DNA of 64,000 nucleotides from a bacterium (GTDB lineage Bacteria; Cyanobacteriota; Vampirovibrionia; Vampirovibrionales; Vampirovibrionaceae), in contig JAUIEU010000001.1 in assembly GCA_030429585.1 (NCBI GenBank), forward strand, positions 1,173,994 through 1,237,993. The letters run 5' to 3'. A program made the translations under genes and the position numbers. Every line of letters begins with the position of its first letter. Within the stretch, counting starts at the first letter, position 1. Shown one piece after another: positions 43,689 to 53,617 of this stretch. The notes beneath the pieces were generated by a model, which was not told the origin of the DNA, searched no databases, and saw only the letters and a list, made by a program, of their open reading frames with translations.

Positions 43689-46600
43689 TTACGTAGCCAG
43701 TGCAGCAAACTCCTGGGCGCGGGCCTCTTGCTGGGCGCGTTTTTCTGGGTTGGCTTGCTGGCTCGCCATGGTGCTATACAGCTGGCTAATGCAACGGGCA
43801 GCCTCGCTAACCAGTGGCGCATACCCGCTGGCCTTTATGTGGGGCCATAAGGGCTGCAAGTTATTGCCAGCATCCTGCAAGGCACCATTGGCTAACTGGC
43901 ACTGGGCCACCAGTAACGTTAATCGCCACGCCATATGGGTGTAGCCAATATTCGGTTTTTGGGCAATATCCAACGCCCGCTGGGCAATCCGCTGGGCCTG
44001 AACCGTATCGTAAGCGGGGTAATTTGGCGCCATAAAAATACTGGCCAACGTGTGCCAACTTTGCAAGGCGCACCCGGCTAAGCGGCGTTGGCCGCTTTCT
44101 TCTGCCATGCGCTCGGCTATATCCATGGCATCATCAAAGCGTTGCTCGGCTAAGGCTAGGCGAGCCGCCTCCAGGTTGAGTAAAATCCAGGTAGGGTAAT
44201 CGCGGGCGGTGTGGGCCTGTTGCAAAGCCGGTAGCACCATGGGTTCAGCTTCGGCGGTATTGCCGGTTATGCGGTGGCGCTGCAAGGCCACCTTGCCCCA
44301 CTGCCCCAACAACCGTACAGAGCGCTCGTGCTGCTGAATGGTGGGCAATACATGCTGTAAGGTTTGCTCACAACCGGTATCATCCCCCACAACCAACTGG
44401 GCCTGGGCCTGCTGCACCCGCATAACGGGCTGGTAGTTAGGCGATACCCGAGACGACAACGCCTGAATCGCTTCTAACGGTTGGGGCATACACAACCGCC
44501 AGGCTAACCCGGCACGCACATGGGCGGTTTTATCCCGCAAACGAGACAGTTCCGCCTGCGACGTGTCTGATAAAATCTCGTCAATCAGGGGTTCATCCAA
44601 CAATTGTTGGGTGGCGCGATATTGCCCTAATTGGTACAAAATACACGCCCGCTGGGCTTGCAAAGCCACCCAGGCCGTCGGGTCAGCATCCTCGCCCAAT
44701 TGGTCTAGGCAGGCGTCTAGCACTTCCAAGGCCCCTTGCACATGGCCAATGCGCTCAAAGGCCACCATTAGGTAACCCAAAGCTTCTACCAAGGCGGGGC
44801 GGTTGCCCGTGTGTTGATAAAAGGCCACCACATCCGGCAGTAGCTTAGCCGCATGCTCAGCATCCGTAGTATCGCCAACGGTAAGGCTGGTGGCTTGTAA
44901 TTGGGTTTGGGCCAATTGGGTTTTTAACGCCATTTCATCAGCAATTAAGCTTTGCGGAATCACCGTGCCGGATTTATCGGGTGATTGAGCCTCGTACTGA
45001 TAAGCCGCCTGTTGCACGGCCCCTAAGGATTGTTGCAAGGCCAAGGCTTGGGCAGCAGGCATATTTAAGGGCGATAAGGTGGCGGCCACACGCTGCCACA
45101 GGTTACGGGCGGTTTCCGTTTGGCCGGCTTGGGTGGCCTGCCATGCCAACCAGCCCATGGGCACCGCTTGGTGCTGGTAACGGCCCACATGCTCTAATGC
45201 GGCAGCAATGGCCTGGTGGCGTTCTTTTCGGCTGGTATCGTGGAGCAGTTGGTAGGCAAAGGCCCACAAACTAGGATGCCTAAACTGGCCGGATTGTTGG
45301 AAATCCGTGAGTACCCACTGCTGGGCCGCCAAAGTATGTAAGGCTTGCTGAAATTCATCGCCGCCAAGGCCGCCGGTTTCGCTGCAACATTGGCTAAGCA
45401 GGGGCACACTAAAGCGCTCGCCCATGGTGGCGCACCACGCCAACACGTCTTGTTGTTCTGGGCTTAGCCAACCTAGACGATTTTCGTAAATGGCCTCTAA
45501 GGTAGGCGGCACGGATAACGTGGTTTGATCCACCTCGGGGTTAGCGGCAATCTCGCCACTGGCATTATCCATATGCAAGGCGCCCTGGGCGTGCAGCCAC
45601 GTCAGCACCTCGCTAATATACAGCAAAGAGCCCTGGCAACCATCCTGCTGTCGGGCATATTCAAAAATTTGCTGGCGCAGGGTAGGCAACAACGCCGATT
45701 GCATCCCTGCAAAGGGGCCTTGGGTAAACAAGGCGTCGTAGGCACTTTCATCCACACCGCCAGCGGTTAGCATAACGGCGTTGCCGGTTTCTGCCACCAT
45801 GGCTAGCCCGCCCGCCAGTACCCCTGTAGGGGCTTGGGTAGCATCCCAACTGGCCACCCATACCACAGGCGCCGCTGGGTCTATCGCCTGCCATACCTGG
45901 GTTAGCAACTGTATGGATGCCGCATCCGCCCGGTGCAAATCGTCTAATACAATCACCACCGGCATTTTTTGGGCCATTTTTTCGTAAAAATCAGCCAGCA
46001 GTGCCGGGGCCGCCATATGGCTATCCGTAACCATGGGCACCGTGGGGGTATTTTGCAGGGTATTGGCGTATAACAAGGCCTCTACCAGGGCAAAGTGGGG
46101 TTCGCCAGCTTGCTTGCCAAATACTTGGTCTACTGATTGCTGGATCCACTTTTCTAATTCATCGCCATCCACCCCATCCGGCGGCACAGGCACCGCCTTT
46201 TGGAAGAGATCTGTCCATAACCCTAACGGGGTACCCGCATCTGCCAAGCCGCACGCAGCCTGGGCAGAAAACCAAATCACCGAGGGTTCTTCTGGGTTAG
46301 GAACGAGCTCTTGCAGCAGCATGTGGTTGAGCCACACGCTTTTGCCCACCCCGCGTGGGGCAGCCAGCGTTACCAATCGGGGCACATTATTACCCGGTTG
46401 CAGGCCTGCCGTTACCGCACTAACCAACGCCGGAAAAACCTGGCTGTAGGTATGGGTGGGTACTGGGGCCTGGGGCGCTGCCATAAAGGGAGATGTTATT
46501 GGGATGGGGGCCCCCATTTGGGCCGCCTTACGCGGAAAGGGTACCACCGTTGCCATGCCACCGCCCGCTTGGCGCGCAGAAGACAACTTAGCCGCCACAT

Positions 46601-47672
46601 GAGACGGCAGGGCCGTGGCGCGTTCGGTCAGCTCTGGGAAGACGGGCAACCCACTGGCTACCGGCTCTTGCGGCAAATTAACGCTGTACCGATTAGACAC
46701 CACTTCCGGGATAATGGGTTCGCTAGCCGGGGCCGTTAGCCCAAACTGGGTAGAGGAGGTGGACTCCGATAAATCGGCCAACGAATCGTCATCGGCGCCA
46801 GCCACCGGGGCTTCGGGGGCCTCTACAACGGGAGCGCTGTATTGACGAATGGCCACATCAAAACGGTTGGGGAAGGCTGGGGGTGCATCATCCACCACAG
46901 GCTGCGCAGGCCGGGCAGGGTGCACCGCGTCAGCCGTAGCGGCTGCCAGGGCAATATCTGGGGGTAAGGCAGGTTCCGGGGGCGCCACAGCCAGGGGCTC
47001 TGGTGCGGGTATCGTTTCATCCGCCACCACTTCAGAAACAAGCGGCATGGGGGCCGGTTCTACAGAAGGGCTCGGCGGCCTATCTACCACCGCACTGGTA
47101 TCCGCTGGTGCCACCGGTGCCAAAACAGGTTCTACAGGTAACGCTGAAGGTGGCGCAGGCGCTTCTACAGGCGGCTCTACCGCAAAGCCAATAACCGCCC
47201 AGTCACTATCCGGCAGGCCACTCTCATCTATTAACGGGCGCGAGGAAACCCCATTGGGCAGCAAAGCTGCCATAGCTGCAGGCAACACACACTGGCTAGC
47301 CAACGCCATGGAACGGGGCACGTACGGGTCGCCTTGCTTGCCTTTGGCCAAGCCAAGCCGGGGCGTTACCCACTGGTTATTTAACAATAAGGGCTTTGCC
47401 ATTACCGGCCACAGGGCTTTTAAACACCGGCGCAAGGCCAAGCTCGTGTCGGCTTCGTCAAAAAACAACCACAACACATTAGGTTGAACCACATCTAAGC
47501 GGCCACTGAACTGGCCTACCCGCGACGCTAGCTTGGTGGCCCATTGGGCCAAGGCCGGTTCTGCGCTGGCTAAAGGCAACCTGTCGGGCAGCATAAACTC
47601 TAGGCAGGCCACCACGCCCGTTGTTTCTGTTGGTGGGGTAACAGGGGTAATCAATGATGTATCCGCATCCAT
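43689..47672 (-). CDS. STAND-type ATPase/TPR regulator with degenerate cyclase-like N-terminus
   Basis: 1,327 residues. Residues 1-170 have the outline of a class III cyclase domain without its metal residues (VVACLEFMLPDRLPL at the first strand, GRLDVVQPNVLWLFFDEAD at the hairpin, TPRLGLAKGK at the later strand). Residues 170-400 are a long Pro/Ala/Val-rich linker. An AAA-type ATPase follows with Walker A PRGVGKS near residue 440 and Walker B VVIVLDDLHRAD near 574. About 600 residues of TPR-like helices end the protein. This is the architecture of cyclase-AAA-TPR and AfsR/MalT-like signalling proteins. No DNA-binding domain is seen. Cytoplasmic regulator, target unknown. Confidence 0.75.
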   Translation of the reverse strand: MDADTSLITPVTPPTETTGVVACLEFMLPDRLPLASAEPALAQWATKLASRVGQFSGRLDVVQPNVLWLFFDEADTSLALRRCLKALWPVMAKPLLLNNQWVTPRLGLAKGKQGDPYVPRSMALASQCVLPAAMAALLPNGVSSRPLIDESGLPDSDWAVIGFAVEPPVEAPAPPSALPVEPVLAPVAPADTSAVVDRPPSPSVEPAPMPLVSEVVADETIPAPEPLAVAPPEPALPPDIALAAATADAVHPARPAQPVVDDAPPAFPNRFDVAIRQYSAPVVEAPEAPVAGADDDSLADLSESTSSTQFGLTAPASEPIIPEVVSNRYSVNLPQEPVASGLPVFPELTERATALPSHVAAKLSSARQAGGGMATVVPFPRKAAQMGAPIPITSPFMAAPQAPVPTHTYSQVFPALVSAVTAGLQPGNNVPRLVTLAAPRGVGKSVWLNHMLLQELVPNPEEPSVIWFSAQAACGLADAGTPLGLWTDLFQKAVPVPPDGVDGDELEKWIQQSVDQVFGKQAGEPHFALVEALLYANTLQNTPTVPMVTDSHMAAPALLADFYEKMAQKMPVVIVLDDLHRADAASIQLLTQVWQAIDPAAPVVWVASWDATQAPTGVLAGGLAMVAETGNAVMLTAGGVDESAYDALFTQGPFAGMQSALLPTLRQQIFEYARQQDGCQGSLLYISEVLTWLHAQGALHMDNASGEIAANPEVDQTTLSVPPTLEAIYENRLGWLSPEQQDVLAWCATMGERFSVPLLSQCCSETGGLGGDEFQQALHTLAAQQWVLTDFQQSGQFRHPSLWAFAYQLLHDTSRKERHQAIAAALEHVGRYQHQAVPMGWLAWQATQAGQTETARNLWQRVAATLSPLNMPAAQALALQQSLGAVQQAAYQYEAQSPDKSGTVIPQSLIADEMALKTQLAQTQLQATSLTVGDTTDAEHAAKLLPDVVAFYQHTGNRPALVEALGYLMVAFERIGHVQGALEVLDACLDQLGEDADPTAWVALQAQRACILYQLGQYRATQQLLDEPLIDEILSDTSQAELSRLRDKTAHVRAGLAWRLCMPQPLEAIQALSSRVSPNYQPVMRVQQAQAQLVVGDDTGCEQTLQHVLPTIQQHERSVRLLGQWGKVALQRHRITGNTAEAEPMVLPALQQAHTARDYPTWILLNLEAARLALAEQRFDDAMDIAERMAEESGQRRLAGCALQSWHTLASIFMAPNYPAYDTVQAQRIAQRALDIAQKPNIGYTHMAWRLTLLVAQCQLANGALQDAGNNLQPLWPHIKASGYAPLVSEAARCISQLYSTMASQQANPEKRAQQEARAQEFAALAT

Positions 47673-47776
47673 GGGGGTGGATTCACTCCAAAGCCGAAAG
47701 ACGCACCTGCCCTGTGGCTATTGCCTAGCCAACGGCACGGGTGCCCTAATGATATGTACCCAGTGTATTACCCTTG

Positions 47777-48544
47777 CTACTGAGCCGCAATATCAAAGGC
47801 GCCACCAAAATCCACTAGCAATTGGTAGCCAGGGTCTATCACCACAGATTCGCCCGGTAATACCAAGGATTTTACCCCTTCTCGGGCCACGGTACCGGCA
47901 CCCACCACAGCGCCACCAATCACGGCTAAGGGGGCGGCAATCACTTTGCCCGTCGTGCCACCCAAGCGCTCGCCGGTTTGCATACCCGCCTTGGTTAAGG
48001 TTTGAAAAGACGTGGCCCCTTCCGACACGCTGTTACGCAGCTTGGGTGCCACGCCAGGGTCTTGGTACAAGGCTGTATTACCAGTGGTATCCTCTGTTGC
48101 CAGGGCAGGCGCCGCCACCGCTGGCAGGGCTTTGGCATCATCGTTATTGGCAGCAATATCCAGTCGAATCAACTGTAATTCGCCGGTGGGTAAAATCACT
48201 TGGTCAAACTGCCAAGCCAACCAGCCACCCTTGCTAAACCACTTGGGGCGCTTAACATGGGTAACCCGCCCCCGCAGGGTAGAACCCTTGGGCAAAATAA
48301 CCTGCAATGGGTCGTTGGGTTGGGCCCGGTAAAACAAATCCTGATTTAAGCGGGCTGTAACAGGGTCGCCTTCATCACTTTCGCGGGCATCCAAGGGGGT
48401 TTCCATCACCACCGGCAGCAACGTGCCCTGCGGCACATGGAAAGTAGCCGAGCCCAACGACAAGGGCGCCGCAAAGGCCGGTAAGGCAGAAAAAGCCACC
48501 ATCACAGCCATAAAAACCGCTAGCAAACCGTGACGCAGAAACAT
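47777..48544 (-). CDS. Exported beta-rich protein of unknown function
   Basis: 255 residues from the ATG at 48544, chosen because AAGGA lies 7 bases upstream. A start 23 codons earlier lacks this. The signal peptide is HGLLAVFMAVMVAFSALPAFA, cleaved after A-F-A. The mature protein has GTLLPVVMETPLDARESDEGDPVTARLNQDL, then VILPKGSTLRGRVTHVKRPKW, strands with the G-S-x-L-x-G-x-V pattern also present in the protein at 42059-42706. A Gly/Ala-rich segment near 205-230 (AAPLAVIGGAVVGAGTVA) may be membrane-associated. Unknown function; envelope-located. Confidence 0.6.
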   Translation of the reverse strand: MFLRHGLLAVFMAVMVAFSALPAFAAPLSLGSATFHVPQGTLLPVVMETPLDARESDEGDPVTARLNQDLFYRAQPNDPLQVILPKGSTLRGRVTHVKRPKWFSKGGWLAWQFDQVILPTGELQLIRLDIAANNDDAKALPAVAAPALATEDTTGNTALYQDPGVAPKLRNSVSEGATSFQTLTKAGMQTGERLGGTTGKVIAAPLAVIGGAVVGAGTVAREGVKSLVLPGESVVIDPGYQLLVDFGGAFDIAAQ

Positions 48545-48677
48545 ACTCAAATCCTTTACAGGCAACAACAACGTGGCAATGACTGGCACATTACTGCCCC
48601 TACCATACACCAATTACCCCTAAATGACGGCAGCCCACCCAAAAGGTGCCCCACGTGTTTACAAAACGTTGGTTTGT

Positions 48678-50546
48678 TTACGCACCTTGCAAGCTGGCTA
48701 CCAAATAATGGTACTCCGCTTCATCAAACTCTGTTTTTAAGGTGTCCGTCATATGTTCAATTAGGCAGGTGCCCTTTTCCGTGCAGTCATCCACCCAGGC
48801 CACACTGCCCCAGGTTTCGGGCTTGCTTAGCACCTCATGCCATTCCGCCAGGCTGCGCTCTGCATGGATACCCCCCAGGGCGGCCTGTGGGTTAAAACGC
48901 GTGGCAACTCGCACCAATAGCATCAGTACCTGTCGATGCCAGCCATCCACCATGCCTTTGGGTAGGCGGTTATCGTCCAAAATATCTTGCATATTATCTT
49001 GCAACGAAGCAAGATACGATTTAACCCGCTGGACCAAGGGTTCTTCTACTGGGCGGGCTTGTAAAATTTTATGAGGGCTTAGCATTAGCGGGTCTGCTGC
49101 TGCCAAACACTCTGCCAATACTGGGTTACATACCCGCTGATGATGGGTAAGCAACAAGGTGGCAGGGATTGCCCACTTTACAAAGGGGGTCTCTTCCATA
49201 AGCTCTGCCTGCCGCATCCAATGCTGCATGGATTGCACCGCATCGTGGGTATCAACCTGGCCTTGCAGCACCCGCTGGTAAAACCGCTCGGCAGACACCC
49301 CGTCGCCAATACCTCGCGTCGCTTTTAGCCATTGGTAGGCCTGTGCCCAGGATTCATTTTTAATGGCCAGCAGCCCGCTATACAAGGTCGTTTCGCTTAA
49401 AGCCTCCCACAGTGGTTCGCTTACGGCGGATTTTAGAGCGCCCATTTTTTCGCCCACAAAACCCACATCCGCAGAATCATGCCAGTGGTTTAAAAAGGTG
49501 GTTAGCTCATCTTGTAACTCTTGGGTAGGTAAGCGCCGCTGAATGGCCGGCACAATAAAGGTATCCATCACAAAGCGAGAATCGCTATTAATGGCCAAGG
49601 CTTCTTCAATACTTTGGTACACCTCTACCAATTTATCCGGCACCCCCACACCAGACAAGGTGGCCCCCAAGGTCTGCGGCGGGTGCTGCCGCCAAGCATC
49701 GTAAAACACGTTATGCATCCACGGGTGCATTAAATTATGGCGTGCCATAATACTGGCCAAGATGGGGTGGGTGGCCACATTATCAATGGAAAGGCGTACG
49801 TGGAGTTTAGGGTCGTGGAACCAACCCACCATGGCCGCCTGTAGCTGTAGCCATATATCCCCAGGGGCTTTTAACTGGGCCGATAGCACACACCAACGGG
49901 CTACTTGGGCCCCGTGGGTTACTGATTCGTGATACCCCAAGCCATAGAGCACCGGGGTGGTTAGGCAAATCCAATGGAGCAACACGCGCCACAACGCCTG
50001 TGGCCAACCCAGCAGCCCCACCGTGCAGCGATGCAACAGGCACACACTGGTGGCAAGCTCTTGCAACATTGGCAAGGTATCGCTCTCTATCAGTGCTTCT
50101 GCCGTTTGGGGCGGAAAGGTTTGATAAGCCAAGGGCTTACACAGCCGGTAATGATTAATCCAATATGCCTTAATACTGGCCATCGTAAAGGCCAACTGGT
50201 GCAATTCAGCCCCTTCAATTAACGCTGCCGAGGTTTTGGGTACCCACTCTCGGGTACGTTGGGCTGCCGGGGCGGTACTGGCAGCCTGCTCCACACAATC
50301 CATAAGCCAATTTGCCAACAAGGCCGCCTGGCTGCTACTAATCGGCAGCATGGCAGGGCCATAAAAAGCCTCGTTAAAGGAGAAAGGCTTGCCCCCGTGC
50401 AAGGCCTTGGTTAAAGCATTAAATACCTTGGTGTGGGCCGCTTCGCCCCACAGCCCTGTGCGGGTATTGTCCGCACCATCCCCTAGTCCATCATGGCCAT
50501 AGGGGGCAACAGCACCCGCCAAAACAGAGGATGACTGGCCCAGCAT
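48678..50546 (-). CDS. Large helical protein with HD-like motif
   Basis: 622 residues from ATG 50546. A GTG at 50585 could add 13 residues. No signal peptide is visible. An internal segment (about 210-265 of the protein) reads ARWCVLSAQLKAPGDIWLQL, then AMVGWFHDPKLHV, with THPILASIMARHNLM following. The H-D pair preceded by a helix and followed by a second His resembles the metal-binding core of HD-domain phosphohydrolases, though the first His ligand is not obvious. The rest is helical with no recognisable domain. Located between an exported protein gene and a HEAT-repeat gene that is divergent. Function unknown; the HD assignment is tentative. Confidence 0.5.
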   Translation of the reverse strand: MLGQSSSVLAGAVAPYGHDGLGDGADNTRTGLWGEAAHTKVFNALTKALHGGKPFSFNEAFYGPAMLPISSSQAALLANWLMDCVEQAASTAPAAQRTREWVPKTSAALIEGAELHQLAFTMASIKAYWINHYRLCKPLAYQTFPPQTAEALIESDTLPMLQELATSVCLLHRCTVGLLGWPQALWRVLLHWICLTTPVLYGLGYHESVTHGAQVARWCVLSAQLKAPGDIWLQLQAAMVGWFHDPKLHVRLSIDNVATHPILASIMARHNLMHPWMHNVFYDAWRQHPPQTLGATLSGVGVPDKLVEVYQSIEEALAINSDSRFVMDTFIVPAIQRRLPTQELQDELTTFLNHWHDSADVGFVGEKMGALKSAVSEPLWEALSETTLYSGLLAIKNESWAQAYQWLKATRGIGDGVSAERFYQRVLQGQVDTHDAVQSMQHWMRQAELMEETPFVKWAIPATLLLTHHQRVCNPVLAECLAAADPLMLSPHKILQARPVEEPLVQRVKSYLASLQDNMQDILDDNRLPKGMVDGWHRQVLMLLVRVATRFNPQAALGGIHAERSLAEWHEVLSKPETWGSVAWVDDCTEKGTCLIEHMTDTLKTEFDEAEYHYLVASLQGA

Positions 50547-50808
50547 GGGATTAGACGATGGCGTGTTATGGTGGGCAGCAGGCACAACAATATCTCAATG
50601 CGGCAATATTAGGTACCTTACCAGTGTACGCAATATCGGCGCATCTGTGCAGGGTATTGCCGCCAAGCTCCCCCATCCACGGTAGGCGGAAAAGCGTTCT
50701 ACAAGCCTATTTACCACCTATTCAATATCGCCAAACTTAATACACCATTCATGTTACCCTAGCTACCCTGTTTTGTTGCCCCAAACCGCCTTACCCCCTA
50801 AACAACCC

Positions 50809-51543
50809 ATGACCAACACGCCAGACAACCCTACCGCTGCTATTACCCTGGTATTAACCGCCGACACCCCCAAGCCCCAACGCTTGGCCGCCTTGTTTGG
50901 CTTGGTGGATGACTACCAGCCCGAGTATTTTGACCCCCTGCTTAGCCTGCTAACCAACGACAACGAAGATACCGAAATCCGCAGTGCGGTGGCCATGTGC
51001 TTTGGCAAACTAATTAACCAGTATGTAGACCAAAGTGTGTTAGACGAGCGCACCACCAGGGTAATGGAGGCCCTGCAACACCTTGCCCAAACCGAACCCA
51101 ACGAGGTGGTACGTGGCTATGTGATTACGGCCCTAGGCATGAGTGGGCGAAAAGACGCAATTACCACCATTGTGGCCGCCCTAAAAGACCCGGATTTAAA
51201 AGTATTCCATAATGCGGCAGAAGCCCTGGGCCGCTTTGACCGTGCCGCCGTGCCCCACCTGATTGAACAACTAACCGTGGGCGCCGATGACGCCAAATGC
51301 ATTGCCGCATGGAAGCTAGGCGAAATGGGTTACGGCGAAGCCATACCCCCGTTATTAAAATTACTAGAAAACCCAAACTCCAGTGATGAGGTGGCCGCCT
51401 TAGCCATTTGGGCCTTAGGCGAAATTGGCACCGAAGCCCCTGGGGTTTCTGCGGCGTTGAAAATAGCCTTAGAGCACCCCGCCCCAGAAATCCACGAGCG
51501 GGCCCGCCTGGCCATTAAAAAAATTGCCCGCAACTGGAACTAA
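50809..51543 (+). CDS. HEAT-repeat (PBS-lyase-like) protein
   Basis: 244 residues from ATG 50809. A TTG at 50773 is a weaker alternative. Helical HEAT/PBS-lyase repeats of about 31 residues are visible: VRGYVITALGMSGRKDAITTIVAALKDPD, VFHNAAEALGRFDRAAVPHLIEQL, KCIAAWKLGEMGYGEAIPPLLKLLENPN, and EVAALAIWALGEIGTEAPGVSAALKIALEHP. Each has the A-x-x-A-L-G-x-x-G pattern. Cyanobacterial relatives act as lyases for phycobilins, but without phycobiliproteins this is more likely a protein-interaction scaffold. No catalytic residue is evident. Its promoter lies in the 262-base gap divergent from the HD-like gene. Confidence 0.8.
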   Translation: MTNTPDNPTAAITLVLTADTPKPQRLAALFGLVDDYQPEYFDPLLSLLTNDNEDTEIRSAVAMCFGKLINQYVDQSVLDERTTRVMEALQHLAQTEPNEVVRGYVITALGMSGRKDAITTIVAALKDPDLKVFHNAAEALGRFDRAAVPHLIEQLTVGADDAKCIAAWKLGEMGYGEAIPPLLKLLENPNSSDEVAALAIWALGEIGTEAPGVSAALKIALEHPAPEIHERARLAIKKIARNWN

Positions 51544-51558
51544 GTAAAACAGCGCCAT

Positions 51559-52242
51559 TTAACCCTTATAATTCAGCTTAAGCTGATGGCTATTTATTTT
51601 TTTACCATCAATGAACAACTTTGCCCCTTTAGCAAGATAAAGGACTGGCTTTTTTATTAAAAGACCATCCAACGTTAATAGATCCCCACGACTAGCATAA
51701 TCTTTAATATTCACAATCCACTCTTTATTCTCTGGCAAATAAAAAGCATTACTACTTGTACTAGGTTCGCCACCCCATATAGTAGATAAATTTTTACCTA
51801 CTTCTACCCCAGCCTTTTTAAACCCAGTTAGCATATCTTGTAAGGTAATCATACTAGTTTGATAATTAGAAACCCCACCAGTAACCAGCCCTCCTATTTC
51901 TCTCTGATCCATTTCTTCACCATCTTCTTCACACCACTTCAAAAAAGTCGGTACATTTTCATTGTCATTATCCGTTAAAACACTCGAATCAAAATGAAAT
52001 AAGTCTCCTACTTTTCTATCGCCAAAGCCACCGATAGTGCAAGTCATGGCACAATCAGAAGAGACCTTCGGTTTTGTTCTCGCACTGTACTTTTTCAACC
52101 TAGTAGCAGGCGAGCCATCATTATCCCACAATACAACTTCATCAGCTTGCCAAGGCCCAGCTTTTTCCTCTAGGTCCCTATATTTATCAGTACTCACCAC
52201 CCGAATAGTTGGTGCTGCCCTGCCTGAAAACGCAATTACCAT
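51559..52242 (-). CDS. AT-rich orphan protein with a CheD/NTAN1-like Cys-His pattern
   Basis: 227 residues without signal peptide, clearly more AT-rich than its neighbours. The pattern C64-A-M-T-C68 on a strand, G-D-L-F-H83-F-D-S, a run of NVPTFLKWCEED, and GGLVTGGVSNYQTSMITLQDMLTGFKKAGVEV recalls the strand-Cys, H-x-D, helix, G-G layout of NTAN1 amidohydrolases and the CheD deamidase. That match is by eye and weak. The second half has a WGGEPSTSSNAFYLPEN stretch and a C-terminal IDGKKINSHQLKLNY. No known family is certain. Confidence 0.45.
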   Translation of the reverse strand: MVIAFSGRAAPTIRVVSTDKYRDLEEKAGPWQADEVVLWDNDGSPATRLKKYSARTKPKVSSDCAMTCTIGGFGDRKVGDLFHFDSSVLTDNDNENVPTFLKWCEEDGEEMDQREIGGLVTGGVSNYQTSMITLQDMLTGFKKAGVEVGKNLSTIWGGEPSTSSNAFYLPENKEWIVNIKDYASRGDLLTLDGLLIKKPVLYLAKGAKLFIDGKKINSHQLKLNYKG

Positions 52243-52328
52243 TAACGACCACGCCTCATGCTAGGTGCCATTACCTATACAACTCAGCTAAACCCCTATT
52301 ATTGCGCTAATTACAGGCATAAAAAATG

Positions 52329-52400
<72 letters not shown>

Positions 52401-52446
52401 GCGTGGCCAAATGTATGACACATGGCGTGTAAAATTTGGTGAAGCG

Positions 52447-52475
52447 ATTATACCCAACAGCCCCCGCCCTTGTAA
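52447..52475 (-). promoter_or_regulatory. Putative promoter of tRNA-Asn
   Basis: On the reverse strand TATAAT (52452-52447) is preceded by TTACAA (52475-52470) at a 17-base spacing. The -10 box is 47 bases from the mature tRNA 5' end. Confidence 0.4.
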
Positions 52476-52672
52476 ACCAGTACCCAGGGTATTTAGGGTA
52501 AACCTCCACTAGGCGAAGGACGAAACACCCCCCTAATGCCCCGCCTTACCTTGCCCTAGCACCAAAAAACGTGTTTTTACCCTATTAAAGAAACCGCCCC
52601 CTGCCGCCGATACTGTCTGTATCATCATCTCGCATTATGTAATGCACATTGGCCCGAGGAGCACCGACGATT

Positions 52673-53617
52673 ATGCAAGAGGGTTCGCCGCCAGCCCGCA
52701 ATACCCCCCACCCCCATGCTAGCAACGCCACACCCAAGCCAGTGGTGGTCTCTGCCAAGCAATCCCTACAGCAGCAGCCGGCCCTGGTAGCCGTGCCCCA
52801 GCCTGCCGCCCAGCAACAACACGCCTACATCAACCCCCACATCCCCACCAGTGCCTTTGCCGCCCCCTCCGCCACAGAACTAACCTGTACCCTGATTGGC
52901 ATTAGCGGCAAAGTGTTTGCCATCCCCCAAAGCCATATTGCCAAGTACCTGCGCATACCGGCCCACACCGTAGCCACCCGCTTTGAAACCCTATGGACAG
53001 ACACCGGCCACCCCATCACCATTTTTAACCGCAACAATGCCTTGTTACCCGTGGTTCGGCTGGCCACGCTACTGGGGCTGCCCCTAAGCTACACCCACCC
53101 CACCACCGGACAGCAACACGAAGAACGCCGCCAAAACATATGGGAGCGCCGCCAGCGCATGCCCCACCCAGAAGTGGATGAACATGACGACGGCCGCCCC
53201 TACCTAACCCGCATTGATGAAGACCGACGCCAAACCCCCTACCCGGATACCGAACTAGTGGTTGTTACCCTGCCCGGTATTACCGCCATTCCGCAACGGT
53301 TTGGCATCGCCGTAGAATCCATTGGGCCGCAAAAAACCGTCACCCTTCACCCTGGGCAACCCCCCACAGGCCAACAACACCACGGCAAGCCTGCTAGCCA
53401 TACCCCATTGGCCTTTATAGGGTCTACCCTGGTGGGTAATGGCGTGGTGGCAAAAGTATTGGATATTGACCACCTGGCCTCCATGGGCCACTTAAACTTT
53501 GGCAACATTACTGCGGAAGAACAACGCCGTAAAAAGGTAATGGCGGACGCCAAAGCCATGCTGGCCAAATTCCCCCAATGGGAGCCCCCACCAGAAGGCG
53601 GCCAACAAGCTAGCTAG
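52673..53617 (+). CDS. CheW-like chemotaxis domain protein
   Basis: 314 residues from ATG 52673, with GAGGAG ending 11 bases upstream; a TTG at 52649 is inferior. Residues 1-70 are Pro/Gln/Ala-rich. The CheW-like fold follows: GKVFAIPQSHIAKYLRIP, then NRNNALLPVVRLATLLGLPLS, an inserted charged segment rich in Arg/Asp (about 145-195), VVVTLPG...RFGIAVESIG, and FIGSTLVGNGVVAKVLDIDHL. This is the double-barrel CheW pattern; the loop insert is unusually long. CheW proteins couple receptors to CheA. No CheA or receptor genes are adjacent. Confidence 0.8.
   Translation: MQEGSPPARNTPHPHASNATPKPVVVSAKQSLQQQPALVAVPQPAAQQQHAYINPHIPTSAFAAPSATELTCTLIGISGKVFAIPQSHIAKYLRIPAHTVATRFETLWTDTGHPITIFNRNNALLPVVRLATLLGLPLSYTHPTTGQQHEERRQNIWERRQRMPHPEVDEHDDGRPYLTRIDEDRRQTPYPDTELVVVTLPGITAIPQRFGIAVESIGPQKTVTLHPGQPPTGQQHHGKPASHTPLAFIGSTLVGNGVVAKVLDIDHLASMGHLNFGNITAEEQRRKKVMADAKAMLAKFPQWEPPPEGGQQAS

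Noticed and set aside
46849..47487. Forward-strand frame of 212 codons opposite the STAND ATPase gene
   Set aside because: Gly/Ala/Ser-rich shadow of the Pro/Ala-rich linker; no start signal or family.
52481..52491. TACCCAGGGTA near tRNA-Asn as another member of the palindrome family
   Set aside because: Arms are inverted relative to the others (TACCC first) and it is only 11 bases.
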